64,000 nucleotides of DNA from Puffinus mauretanicus. Lineage: Eukaryota; Chordata; Aves; Procellariiformes; Procellariidae. Position numbers and translations under genes: made by a program. The stretch is taken from contig JAJKFH010003558.1 in NCBI GenBank assembly GCA_023333565.1, forward strand, positions 310,001-374,000, written 5' to 3'. Position 1 is the first letter of the stretch; each line of letters starts with the position of its first letter. The notes below the pieces were generated by a model. That model worked only from the letters and a program-made list of their open reading frames with translations, was not told the origin of the DNA and searched no databases. Below are positions 12,899 through 24,195 of this stretch, piece by piece.

Positions 12899-13849
12899 AG
12901 ATGCTTGCTGTTTCAACAGTCAGATTTCAGTCTGCGTACAGTAATAATCCCACAGCAAATCCAGACTGTAGGTTTGTGTTCAGTGTACTGGAAACAGAAG
13001 ACAAGAGCATACATATTGGAAAGATGTGCTTAATTATGTGTACATTTCTTCCAGGTGTTTTAAGGGCATACCTACATGTCTGCCTGCAAACCAGATGCTG
13101 CAATGCTCTGGGATGGGTCAAACAATAGGAATATGTCTATCTGAGCTCTTATTCAAGTTCCCTTTTGGTCTTAGCTGGCTAGATGCAGTGGCTTCCACCA
13201 GAAGTTTTGTAAGAGACTGTGCTGTACCCCAGCTGCTGGCTCCCTCATATTCACATCAGGTCAAGTCAATGGTCTGGCTGTGAACTGCTGCCGCTGAAGG
13301 GGGACACACTGTCTTTCTTGCCACTATTGCTTGGTAGGCGATAGATAAGCTGAGAGTGATGACTCTGTGACATATGTCCTCTAACTTTGACAATAACCGT
13401 GAGTCAGAGTATTCAGCAGGGCACAGGCACAGCACAGCATCAGTGTGTTCCTATGGCTTCTGGAGAGGACCTGCCTTACGGCTTGCCAAGTCATGGTTGT
13501 GGGCAGAGCAAGTCCGTCACTGAACTGTGCAGATAAGTCCTACAATTTCTATATATATTGCACATGTTTATTCTTTTATTTCTGGAGTTAGACCTAATGC
13601 ATAAGGAAATCAATATGCTTAGCTCACCTCAAAGCACAACAGCATGGCATTGCTTAGACCGACTGATGTCTTGCACATAAATAGTGAAGAAGGCTAGATA
13701 AATGACTGCATGCACGAAAATGCCCTAGCGAAAGCAAAACGCTTAGGCAACCCAGGCTTGGTAATTTATCTGTTGCAACATTTTTCTTAGTAGCACAGCT
13801 CTGTGTCTGTCTGCTAGAGGTGCGTTGTCATCAACACCTTTTTCCATAT

Positions 13850-13920
13850 CATCATTATTATTAACATTATAAAAGCCCCTCGAGGCCCTTGGCTTAGGGC
13901 TCCACAGTCCTCAGCACCCT
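13850..13920 (+). mobile_element. MIR-like amniote SINE remnant
   Basis: The segment runs ATCATTATTATTAACATT, then a GCCCCT..AGGCCC block, then a TTAGGGCTCCA block. This order resembles the part of the reptile MIR-like SINE that I remember as an ATTATTATT..ATATTG stretch followed by CGCCTAGGAGCCC and a GGACCCCATTGT-like segment. Only about 70 bases can be followed and no tRNA-like head is visible. I infer an ancient fragment; the family assignment is tentative. Confidence 0.42.
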
Positions 13921-15179
13921 AGCAATGCCACTCTACAGTCAAGAGCCCTGTCCTGAAGAATGGTCTGGCTGTGGGTTACAGTTCGTCCCCTGTCTAGCTT
14001 CAACTGCACGGCAGAACCGAAGAGATTCTCATGTGTCTGTGTGTGTGAGAGGAGAAGACTTGGACTGGCCACAGCCAGTCTGCTCTGCTTTTTACTCCTC
14101 TTTTTTTGCCAGCGCTGTTTTAACTTGTTTTATAGGTGTAGCTGAGTTCTCAAGCAGGACTGAAGTTGCATGCCTGAAATGAATTGTTATACTGAAATAT
14201 TACATCTACATATTAATGTTGTTGTAAACAGCATTTTTTGTATCTTACAGAAATGTGTGAACTTACTTGCTTTATTGGGACTTGTTTTTCCTACAATAAA
14301 ATCCATCTGCACTTGGAGTGAAGAGATAAGGCTTGGCTGAACACAGAAGTATTCCTCTTTGTAAATTCTTACTCTCTTTCCAGGAATAAAGAGTTGCTAT
14401 TTGCCCTTGCCTATTATCTTGTCTCCATGGCCTGGATAAGTTGTTGGAATGTAAGAAATCAGGGAACACTAACTTTGTACCTCTGCTTTGCTCAGTTCAA
14501 GACTGTTTCTATGGCAGCAGGAAATGAATTTTTTGAAGGAAAGTATTTGGCTCTGGAGGTTTTCTTGTAGATCTAATATTGTTATCTTCAATAAGAGGAA
14601 AACAAATAGAGTCAACTACTTTGTTGAACCTTTCTGTACTGTAAGCCTGTTCATGTATGTATATTTACTAATTAGATATGCAGTTGTCCACCAGATAATT
14701 GGGGTCAGAGAGGTCAAGCAATGCATTGTTATGTTCACAAATGAAGTGTTATCTTTTGCTATATACCAGACATTTCATACCAGGATGTATATCAATATGC
14801 AGCTAATCATATATACATGTATAAAAAAATGCAGGCATGCCCAGATATATTGGGGAGGGAAGGAAGTCTCCCACGATCTCTGGTAAGCCATGTTGAGCAG
14901 CAGCTAACACAGCAGCATACATGTTACAGTGAATTTCTTTGTCACTGCAGTCCACCCTGCTCTAGATGAGGCAATGTTGATCACAGAGCGGAAAATGGAC
15001 CCATAGTCTGTTTCTTAAATACCGCTCCACAGTGAATAAGACAGGATTTTCTGTCCATGGCTTATATGGGTATTTGAGTAGCTGAAGTACTCACAGCACT
15101 ATCTGTAATTGAGTGATAAAAAGTGTAACACTGTCGACATGAATGGCTGCTGTTCAAATACCAGGATCAGTGATATCAA
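13921..15179. other. Non-coding region, no gene recognised
   Basis: Contains a 132-codon plus frame (14488-14886) with no recognisable domain and no promoter or splice context that I can support. No repeats beyond short T runs. Otherwise nothing seen. Confidence 0.6.
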
Positions 15180-15262
15180 CAAATATTTTTATCCTCAACT
15201 AACAGATCCTAAAACTGAAGGAGGGAATGAATAGCTTACCTCAAATCACACAGCAAGTTAGA
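15180..15262 (+). mobile_element. MIR / CORE-SINE fragment
   Basis: The sequence follows the MIR core in order: an ATTTTTATCCTCA block (for ATTATTATCCCCA), a CAGATCCTAAAACTGAAG block (for CAGATGAGGAAACTGAGG), an AGCTTACCT-like block (for AAGTAACTTGCCC), and an exact TCACACAGCAAGTTAG-type block. MIR is a tRNA-derived SINE active before the amniote radiation, so this is a fossil. Its 3' half forms the left arm of a large inverted repeat. Confidence 0.68.
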
Positions 15263-15395
15263 AACTATCCATGAGTGTTTAATACATATATTAAATACAT
15301 ATGTTAAATAATCCAGGATATTATATAATAAACACTCATGGGTAGTTTCTAACTTGCTGTGTGATTCACAGCTGTGTGAATCCTTCCTTCAGTTT
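15212..15395. repeat. Long inverted repeat (hairpin) made from the MIR fragment
   Basis: Left arm 15212-15281 and right arm 15329-15395 are inverted copies separated by 47 bases of AT-rich spacer. The inner 38 bases of each arm (15244-15281 and 15329-15366) match with one mismatch, at 15268. The outer parts also match from the AAACTGAAGG end with a few changes and short gaps. The right arm is thus a reverse-complement copy of the MIR 3' core. The high arm-to-arm identity, in contrast with the decay of the MIR itself, suggests the inverted duplication is much younger than the SINE or is kept similar by gene conversion. Transcription from either strand would fold into a near-perfect stem. Confidence 0.93.
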
Positions 15396-18300
15396 CTGAA
15401 TATATAAAAAATAACCCCATCAGTGTTTATATTTTCATATTTTGTTCTTTTTTCTCATTCTAACCTCTTGATGTTCCTTCCTGGTTGACAGTAGATATGC
15501 ACCTGGTAGCTGCCATCTTTTGAGAGGTGCTTTCTTTAGCTCTGTCAACTAATCTGTTGTGGGGACTCAGAAACCAGCAATCTGCTAGGGCCATTTCTGA
15601 AAATCTTTTCTAAGTTTTACTTGAAACTGCCAGTAACTTTAGATTTGATCTATGAATCAAAGTAGAACTTTTTAATTCAATCAAAAGCCTATGATCCCTG
15701 ACAATTTTGTGTGGCTAATATTTTATTTTGGGATACATAACAATATAACAAGAAAGCCACTAAAATCAAACAGCTAGTAAAATGATCTGGTACTCATTCT
15801 TCCTGCAAGAATTATACCATAACTCTAGGTAGATCATAGGATATTTAATTATTTAGGTTTAGATGTCAAGTGGGACATATCTGAAGTAAAATATGAATGC
15901 AAGAATAAATTGCGTGCTTCTCTGAAAACAAAGGCTGTGAAGTCAGGCATATACATTTATTTACCGTGCGGAGAAAATATTTACTTCTAACTCATTTATA
16001 GACTTCTTCCCTCCCAGCGATATGGAAGCAGTTTTGTGGTCAGTGGGATCTGCTGGATGTCCTTCCCTAGTTCAAGTATTAGATATTGTACGTGAGGCAT
16101 GCAGTCCTGTGTGTAATGTACTCCATCTGTTACAAGACTGAAAGGAACATTTGGTACACACGCCTGCCAAATGAACTGCTGTGAGCTGCCAAAGTGTAAC
16201 ATGTTAAAAGGGAGAGAAGGTTGAATTTCCCGATTCTCTGATGCCTGAGAATGTGGCAATTGGAAAATAATTTCTAGTGTGGCATACACTGGAAGAATAC
16301 AAAATTATTTATATTCCCTTCTCTCTGGAGTTTCCAGCCATTTCACCACCTTCCACCCGTGTCCACAGTTGTCCCTCTCAGCAGTGAGCGGAGGTTTACT
16401 GCCACCGGGCATTACTCAGTCTCTCCATGAGGTGCACAATCAGGCATCCTGTTTTTCCCTTGGAATCTCCTTGCCTTCTATTTCAAAAATATCACTTCTC
16501 TGCTAGAAGTCATGGCTACCAGCAGAGCTGGGTTTTTTTTAAGCCTAGGAACCAGACCGATGAGAAGATTCCGGGTGCATGATGCATCCAGCTTGTGTTT
16601 CATTAAAGCAATGGAGACTTGAAATAGTTCCCAAGGGGGGGGGCTCGAGACCCCCGTTAAGGTAGGAAGCATGCCTGCAGTCATAGAATAATGCACCTAT
16701 CTGCTTCTCCTCCATTTCCTTGTGCTTGGTGTAAGGGTGGCTTGAGGTAGACCGGAGGACACGGCACTCGGACAAGTGCCGGTTGCTGGTGCATTGCCAA
16801 GCCATGTTCCTCCTGCCCTGTTCTTGCTGCTCCTCAGATTTGCGCTGTGGAGGAGTTAGTCCTTGGTCAGTGGAGGAGTGGGGGGGAGGACAGAAGGATA
16901 TGGGGAGATGGCTTGGCCTCAACTAGCTCCTATGGCAGAAAAAGTAAAGTTGTTTGCAGGGCATAAAAATGCTGCCCTTCTCCTCCTCCCTCCCCAGCAA
17001 TCAGGAGAGGGCAGTGGAAGTCTTTTAGCTTCTGAATTGTGCAGACTGGACACTGCCTGTGTCAGCACTGTGCGGACTGACAACATAAGCTCAAATTAAA
17101 CACAGACTGACCCAAAAGCCCCATGTTGCCATGGTTTGTGGAAAAGAGGTCTAAAACTTGAGTAAAAACCTGTTTCTGTTCTGTGTGGGGACATGCACCT
17201 ACTGAGTGTGTGTATGGTGCAAGGAACAGACCATTTGGAAATCTGAATATCTGATATTTGGAATACTTTGCTATTTGATTCCTTGAGGATCATATGTGTG
17301 AACAGAGGACATATGGTGATGGATATAGATGCAAAAGGACAAAACACACTGATGTCAGCAAAACAGAAACAAGAAGAAGTGAGTGGGTGTACAATGAAAT
17401 CTTCAACAGCCAGATCATCTCTCTTTCCTGCTCTCCCTTCGTCTTCCATGAATAAAAGATAAGCCTGTGAAGGCTACCGTCTAGACTGTGTATTGAAGAA
17501 AATTCTGCAGAAACAATGGGACCACAAAACAGATTGCATTGAAACTTGAAGGTTTTAACAAGTTTTAAATTCTGGTTTCCCTTTTGGGAATGTTTGCTTT
17601 CGGGACATTCTGCTTGAGTAGGGAGTTCTTGGTTGTGTTGAAAGGGTTGAGGTTTCCCTTTGCCTGTGCAAACAAAGCTGAAAGCTCTGATTTAGACAGA
17701 ACTATTGTGTGCCTTAATTTAATTGAACAAACACAGTCAGCTATAATGAAAACAAAGTATTTCTGTGCTGTACTGCAGGCTGGTGTTGCACTTCTCAGGG
17801 ATGGATTACGAGGTTGACAGGATCTAACCTAGCACAGTTTGATATTGTTTTTCTCTTTACTGCTTCTCATGGGGATTCATGTTGAAAAAAAAAAATTACA
17901 AAAACCAGAGAAAGTAATGATGCATAAAATGTAGTAACAGAGCAGTATTGCATCTGAACTCTTTCTACATGGTCAGTGAGGTCACTTGTGAGTAATGGTG
18001 GCAAAGCACAGGGATTGATATAGCTTAATAGACCAGAAATTTTTGTAGGTGGTCCAATACAAATTAAATTTTAGATACCTTTTCTGTCCCTGACTACTCA
18101 GTTTTCTGCTTGGCTGGTAGCACATAGTTTCCCCTGGGTCCTGTCTCCTGACTGCTTCAGCATGGAAGGCACACTTGGGAAATGCGCATGGCTGCAGCAT
18201 TATAGCAGTTGTAATGTTGTTGGAAAGCTGTGCAGCAGCCATTGAAACTGGGTATAATTTACGGTCAGCAGTAGTGCTAATTTGTCTTGGGCAAAGAACT

Positions 18301-18927
18301 AGTATGGCTCCAGGGTTAGGTGGCCTCCCTCTAACTCAAGTCTGTGACATACAGAGCGTGAGTAAACCCAAGGATCCAGAGATAACAGTGGCTGCTTGAG
18401 AATGTAGATATTTATTTTCCGTATCTAGCGCTGAGTCCAACTTTTATGCCCTAGCCAAGAAATTTAAGGCCATGATGTTACTAGCTCCTCTTCTTATCCC
18501 AGGTCTGTGCATGTGTGGGAAAAGCAGGATGACACATACAGGTGTCTCTCATAAGGACCCAACAGCAAAAATGGCAGATAAAGCAAAGGAGAAATTTTAC
18601 CGGTTGATAAAACAGGATGTTATTCACATAAGTTCAGACAGTAGCTGAAGGCATGGTTAGTTTCATAAAAGCAGACAAAATAAGAACTTGCGTAAACCCA
18701 AAGTTTTAGTGGGAGCCACAAAATGCAAACCCACAGGAACAGTGTGAGAATTTTCAGCTCAAGCACAAGGTATCACCTCCCTTACAGCATAGTCTCAACT
18801 CTTAAAAGTTCTACTTAGGACTCCCAGGGGATTCAGTAGGAGCTAACCCTCTGGATAGGCTCCTAAACCTAGATGCCAAACTTTGCACATTGAAATAACT
18901 GCAATTGCCTCAGCAACCATGTGGTGT
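15396..18927. other. Non-coding region, no gene recognised
   Basis: No recognisable gene. Open frames of 97-125 codons occur on both strands between 15996 and 17449, overlap each other and show no known domain. A G9 run lies at 16635-16643 beside CTCGAG and a C5 run, in a locally GC-richer patch (16560-16880). An A11 run lies at 17885-17895. Nothing else is seen. Confidence 0.6.
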
Positions 18928-18985
18928 GAGACAGATCTTTCAGGATATGCTGCCTTGAGACAGATCTTTCAGGATATGCTGCCTT
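18928..18985. repeat. Perfect 29-bp tandem duplication
   Basis: Positions 18928-18956 and 18957-18985 are identical 29-bp units that begin GAGACAGATC and end GCTGCCTT. No divergence is seen between the copies, which implies a recent event or an assembly slip. No gene is visible. Confidence 0.95.
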
Positions 18986-19043
18986 GGGACAAGAATGATT
19001 AACACTGCAGTAAGCAGTGGTGCAATGTTCTGCAGCACATCAC

Positions 19044-19068
19044 AAAAAAAAAAAAAAAAAAAAAAAAA
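19044..19068. repeat. Poly(A) run of 25
   Basis: Twenty-five consecutive A. No AATAAA lies shortly upstream, and I found no target-site duplication or recognisable cDNA-like sequence 5' of it. It is listed as a homopolymer and not as the tail of a retrocopy. Length polymorphism is likely. Confidence 0.9.
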
Positions 19069-19582
19069 GAAGACTTTAAAGTGAAGTGGATTTCAGTTTA
19101 AGCTGAAAGAAATTAGTTATGTTTGAGATTACCTAAGTAGTCAGTGACAGATGAGTTGAAAAAGGTGGAAGAAAAGAGGTCACAACTGTACAAATGGAAA
19201 ACTGAAGCTGCACACAGATGCCTTTGCAGCTGACTAGTACAAACAAACAGGTCTCTCATTTGTCTCAGTGGAGTGTATGTGCTGAAGCGCAGAAAGGTTT
19301 TAGAAGGTCTTGAGTTTAGAAGGCACTGAGAAGGGTGGAAAGAGAAAAGCCTTGGGCAATTAAGAATTAGGTGCCCCAGAATCAATTCCAGATATTCTGA
19401 GATTGATAAACAACCCATGATCATGGCCGCTGCAAGACAGTAGTATGAAGGACGATGAAAGCACTGAGTAGCCTCAGAAGAGTTAATTCCAGAAAGAAAA
19501 AAAGAGATGAGTGAAAGAAAGCTAGAGGCAGAATGTGGCTGCAAACACTTTCATGAACACCTCTCTGTAGAAATCACTGGAG

Positions 19583-19720
19583 GTGGCAGCAGATCTTAAA
19601 CCGCTGGGAGCCACCAGTGGAGTGAGAAGGCGGCTCACCCGGTCAGCACTGGCTGTTCAGTGTAGCTTGCTTCCTGCAGCCCACTCCCGTTCCCCCCGGA
19701 CGATGAGCTCATGGCAGATA
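19583..19720. promoter_or_regulatory. Small CpG-enriched patch
   Basis: About six CpG dinucleotides occur within roughly 110 bases in DNA otherwise nearly free of CpG, with locally higher GC. This may be a small unmethylated regulatory element, a GC-rich repeat remnant that I do not recognise, or chance. No TATA or GC box is seen. A 76-codon plus frame crosses it and has no known domain. Confidence 0.25.
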
Positions 19721-20100
19721 CTCTTCCACTTGGCTGTGTGCCACATACTGAAGTGGATTTGGAATGTGATCTGTATTAGCAACAAACTCGTGCTATACCG
19801 AGGCAGTTCTTAGTGTATTGCTTTTGCTGTAATGCCCCTCATATAATGATGATTTAATTGTGATACAGTGATTCAGGCTAACTTATGGCTGCATTATCTC
19901 ATGCTTTTCTGCGGGTAGACTTTACTCAGCCTGTTTGGCAACTGTCTCACCAACAGGCCATGGAAGGATTCTTCTTCTGTTTGTTTATAAACATTATATT
20001 CCTGCCTGATAGTGTAACGTTACGCATGGTTCTCAAAAGGTCACACTAGCCTTTTTGACCTGTAGTTTCTGTAATTCTTCCTGCTTCCATCTCAAGCAAC

Positions 20101-20135
20101 ACTGAAGCATGCATATCTCCCTTGCATACTTCAGT
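20101..20135. repeat. Short hairpin, 13-bp arms
   Basis: ACTGAAGCATGCA (20101-20113) pairs with TGCATACTTCAGT (20123-20135) with a single mismatched position and a 9-base loop. No function is known. Confidence 0.8.
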
Positions 20136-22139
20136 ATGCCCCAAACCTGTAATTATTTCATTCCCTGGTGGTAAATACCTTTCCTCTTTCAAAATGGTGT
20201 TGCAGGTACCGCAGATAAAATGTAGATTGAAAGAACAACTGAGATGCAATGAAGAGGAAGAAAAATGCAAAATGATTAACTCATTTTTCCTTAGGAAAAT
20301 TCTTTGCACATTATAGAAAGTTGCAGGTATGATCGTCCTGGGGCCAGGGTGTGGGCTGTTCTCATACTTCAGTGGCCCGCAAACATGAACGTGGTCTTAC
20401 TCCTGTTCCCACACTTGGACTGCAGCAAAGATTGTAGAGGGTCTCAAGGCAATAGATGCATAAACAAAAAAAAAAAATTTAAGAGCAGCAATGTTTCCAA
20501 GCCCCACTAATTTGAGCTATATTTGTGAGGGGGACAGAGACAGATCCTATCTGTGCCAATGGTTACAGTTGTATAGGTACACAAATATGCCTGCAGATGT
20601 TTACTCTCCACTTGGAAAGCTGTTGGCAAGAGTGGGTTGTTGAAAGTAGGCTGTGAGATGTACTTTGTGCACAGATTGCTGCTGCCAACTTAGTGGAGTA
20701 CATGCTGAGTGGTGCTCAAAATGCCTTCTGATCGATATTACAGTGGTAATGCAGGGGCACATTTGGCCACATCTTTAAGAGTATATGAAATAAACTCTGT
20801 ACAGCCAGCGAGAACAAATGAGTAATGCAGGTGTAGATTATAGACTTTGTTGAAGCAATAATCTGTGACAATCTAGGCTGCATCAACAAAACCACAAATG
20901 GCAGGGTAGAAACCACTGATTTTATATTGGCTGCAGTGGTAAGTAATAGCAGAAATCTTCCTGTATTCTCTCCACAACATTAATTTCCATCCTAGATTAA
21001 ATTTTGTCCTCTGCTATTCTGATTACCTAAATGATGATCCCCGAGCAAGGTCATCTTACACAGCTACATACAATAAGGTTCAAGGACAGCCAGTGTACGT
21101 CGAAACAGCATCTCATGCTCTAGTCCCGGTACAATGGTGAACTGCAAATCAGAAAAAGGTAGACCAAGAGGAGATGTATTGTTGTTTGCTATGGCCCAGT
21201 AAAGGGGTAAGGAGACCACAAGTTTTAGGAAATCCTGTCAAAGGAAAGTTCCAGGTACTTCATTAATTTTCTAGAGCATTTTTTCAAATATGTTGCTTTC
21301 CTTCATACCAAATAAAATGTCTTTGGAGGGAGATACTCCTTCTCCTAGATCAGTTAACACATAATGGGGAAAAAATAAGATACATTTTCTGTAATTCATG
21401 AAGAGCTAGTCAGAAATGGTCCTTAAGTTTTCTTTCATTTGTCTCAAGTCCTCAGGAGATGGGCAGGAAGTAAATTGCCATCAGGGGGACTTAAACTTTT
21501 GTGAGGTTTTCTGTAGTTTAACTAGAAAAGAGGCTTCCACCAGTCTCACTGAGTCAAATGTTGTCTTTTTGACAGTGAGAACGAATTTTCAGAAATCAGT
21601 TAATGTTTCAACACCTCAGCTTAAGTCACTGTAATGGGCCCAGGGCTTTGCTTTGAGCTTCAGCAATATGCAAAACACTTTTTCAATGAATGCAATAACT
21701 ATGAGTCTTTGATCACAGAAGATCTTGGATATGGCCCCCAACTGGCAGGTGCACCAGATGCTTTCCTTCCTGCGTTTATTTTTTTTTTAGTTTATTGATT
21801 TCATCCTATTTGGCATTCCCCAGCTCTGTCTTTGTATTCTCCCTATCATTCTGTTTTTGTCATTTTTCAAACTTGCTACTGGAAAAGGTAGTCGTAACAA
21901 GAAAAAGAGTAGAACAGACTATTCACAGTTAAGCTTGTCTTTTAATTTCTAATCATCATTAGATAAACTAGCAGACTGCAGTGGAACTAAATCTTATTAC
22001 TTGTATTTATTCTTTGTCATTTAGAAGTACATGTAAGTCCCAAGCCATATGGACACCTAAGTATACAAGACAGTAAATAAAAGCAGAGCATGTCAGGAAC
22101 AACCCTCAGGACTTCACAATCAAATTAAATCTTCTCACA

Positions 22140-22860
22140 CCGAATGTATCCAATGGGAAGTAAAAAGTGCAGGGGAGAGAATCGGGAAAAAGTCTTAATA
22201 GGAGGAATGTTTTAATAACTGTTTGAGAGATGCACAGCACAAGGTTTTTGACTTACAAGAGCCAGATTTGAGGAGGTCATGACTTGCATATGACATATAA
22301 GAGCATGAAGGGACAGCTAGAAGTGATGTGAACAGGAAAAGAGAAACAAGATGCTCCATCTGCTTTTTGTTACTAATGGGCCAAGTGAAGGGGAAGAGGA
22401 AAGGCCAACATAAAAATGTGGTTGTATTAATTGCAGGGATCTAGGACCAAGGTGACCTAGAAAGGTGACTTCTGAAAATGGGTGAAATGTTACATGGAGC
22501 AGGAGGGAGACAAGAAGGAATATAGATGTGAGGCTTCAGTGGGAAATCGTGGAAGAACAGAGATGATAATGTGGTAGGAAGCAGTGCCAAGGTTAAGCAA
22601 GACAAATGGCAAGGAGGAAGCAAGAAAAACTTGCTTTGAATAGGAAGGGAGAGCAGGAAAGGTGGTGGAAACACAATGCTCTGAGAAAGAGAACAAGGGA
22701 TTAGAACAGGCATGAGGTGAGGAGGAATGAGGGAAAAGGTAGAAGACAAAAGTGCAAGCCATTAGAAGGAAGAAGTAGGAGGCAAAGTGGCACAAGTAGG
22801 GTGAGACAGTGGAGAAGTGACGCCAAACAAGCACTGAATCACTGGGGGAAGAATCAATAG
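22140..22860. other. Purine-rich (+ strand) block
   Basis: For about 700 bases the plus strand is dominated by A and G, with repeated GGAAG, GAGGA and AGAAG words but no fixed period. The minus strand is pyrimidine-rich, which explains the two overlapping stop-free frames there (22441-22749 and 22490-22834). Their translations are Ser, Leu, Pro and Phe-rich and match nothing known. This is a compositional domain, not a gene. Such tracts can form triplex structures or mark transcriptional strand bias. Confidence 0.65.
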
Positions 22861-24104
22861 CACAGGGGAGTAATCACTGAAAACAGGCAGTAAACAGTCT
22901 GCCTGTAGGAAGCCTGGGCATGTAGCTCATGAGTGAGTCACTGAGGTGCAGAGCATCAGGTTCATGAGCAAGATAGAGCAGAGGGACATCCGGGTTGCCT
23001 TGTCTGTAGCTGTCCCTGCGAGTCTGACAGGTGTCAGCCAAAAAGTGGGGTATCAGCAAGCCTCTCAGCAGTGCTTCTATGAACAAGACAGTGTGGCTTT
23101 GTGCAAATACTTTTGAGGATGTGGGCTAAACTGATCTGATTTTGATGTTAGGAGTGAGTGATGTGTGGACCAGAATCCTGGCCTGTCTGACGCTGTGGGG
23201 AAAATCAAGGAGGGAAAAGGGATAACTGTCTTTTCAGCTGTTTCTGAGTCCCTACTGCTGGAAGGTGTGTGAGGTGGGTAGGCTGCTTGAGGGCTATTCC
23301 GTTATCCAAAATGACTAGAAGACAGCAATCTTCAGCTGTGCTCTCTTGTTCCCCTTTGTCAGGTCCCTCTGTTGGAAATTAAGAGCCCAAAGTGGGTACC
23401 AGTGTGATTCTCTAAGGAATGACAGTCGTTATCATCTTGCTTAGGGCAGCTTTCTTAGTACTTTGCTTGTGTAGAGATCCCACATTTCTGATCTCAAAAA
23501 TGGTTTAGCTTGCAGTAGCAGTGTGACATGAGCAACTGATTCAAAAGAAGATTTGACTGAAGCAGTGGTTATTTAGACATAACCCCAACTTTAAATTAGC
23601 CTGCAAACTAGTTGCACTTACTTATCAGCACAAAACATCAAATTAGGGATTCATTTACCTTCATCAGGATGTTTATGGAAACTTGATTAGAAAGGGTGGC
23701 TGCAAAATGCAAATATTAATTTTGAAATCTCATAACATGAACCTAATATCCTTCTGAATTATTCAGTGGGACACTGCAGTATTTGTAGATGATATTTAAA
23801 TTATTAACAGCATAGCTTTCCATTTCATAGGCAAGACAGTTTTTACGGGAACCTTCCCATTTAATGTGACCAGACTGATTGCATTTGTTAAGAATTCCAG
23901 TCAGTACACTATAGAACAGTACTGCAAACAACAACAATAACAAAGTAATATAGAGAGGTGTTATTCCACAGTTTATACAGAAAGTTTTATTTCCTAGGTT
24001 TTAATTTTTTTTTAAGAAATAGAACAGTACTTGTGCCATAATTTTTGTGTGATTTTTCTTTGTTTCAGTTAGTTAGTGGTTATTGCCTGAAGTGTATTAC
24101 TTAC

Positions 24105-24195
24105 ACAGTACCATAAATGCACATGATGCTTTACAGATAAGCGTGACAGATCCTGTGCTGAAGGATGTGTCATTCAACCAAAACAGATAGGCGTA
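24105..24195 (+). mobile_element. MIR-like amniote SINE remnant
   Basis: The order GATGCTTTACAGATAA, GACAGATCCTGTGCTGAAGG, then CATTCAACC-like blocks matches the later part of the reptile MIR-like SINE, which I recall as GGCGCTGTACAAACA, GACGGTCCCTGCCCCAAAG and GCTTACAATCTAA. It would be a different portion of the same family as the 13.9-kb remnant. The copy is diverged and partial. The call rests on remembered consensus. Confidence 0.45.

Larger units (their letters stand above)
9081..13849. other. Non-coding region, no gene recognised
   Basis: No recognisable coding sequence. The stretch holds a T-rich tract at 9314-9343, an AT-rich hairpin at 10434-10453 (8-bp arms, 4-base loop), a possible very old CR1 remnant near 12530-12680 and a G/T-rich tract at 12792-12898. 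A 100-codon minus-strand frame at 11885-12187 and a 130-codon plus frame at 10047-10439 show no known domain and look like chance. Nothing else is seen. Confidence 0.65.
19069..22139. other. Non-coding region, no gene recognised
   Basis: Contains a 143-codon minus-strand frame (19113-19544) rich in Ser, Leu and Phe with no recognisable domain, a CpG-enriched patch at 19583-19720, a hairpin at 20101-20135, an A12 run at 20466-20477 and a T-rich run near 21779-21789. No exon or RNA gene could be supported. Confidence 0.6.

Noticed and set aside
12796..13128. 110-codon plus-strand frame
   Set aside because: Its first third is the translation of a G/T low-complexity tract; no domain follows.
18600..19068. 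Processed pseudogene ending in the A25 run
   Set aside because: No polyadenylation signal close upstream, no target-site duplication found and no recognisable cDNA sequence.
19113..19544. 143-codon minus-strand frame as a gene
   Set aside because: No recognisable family, low-complexity Ser/Leu/Phe composition and no supporting splice or promoter context.
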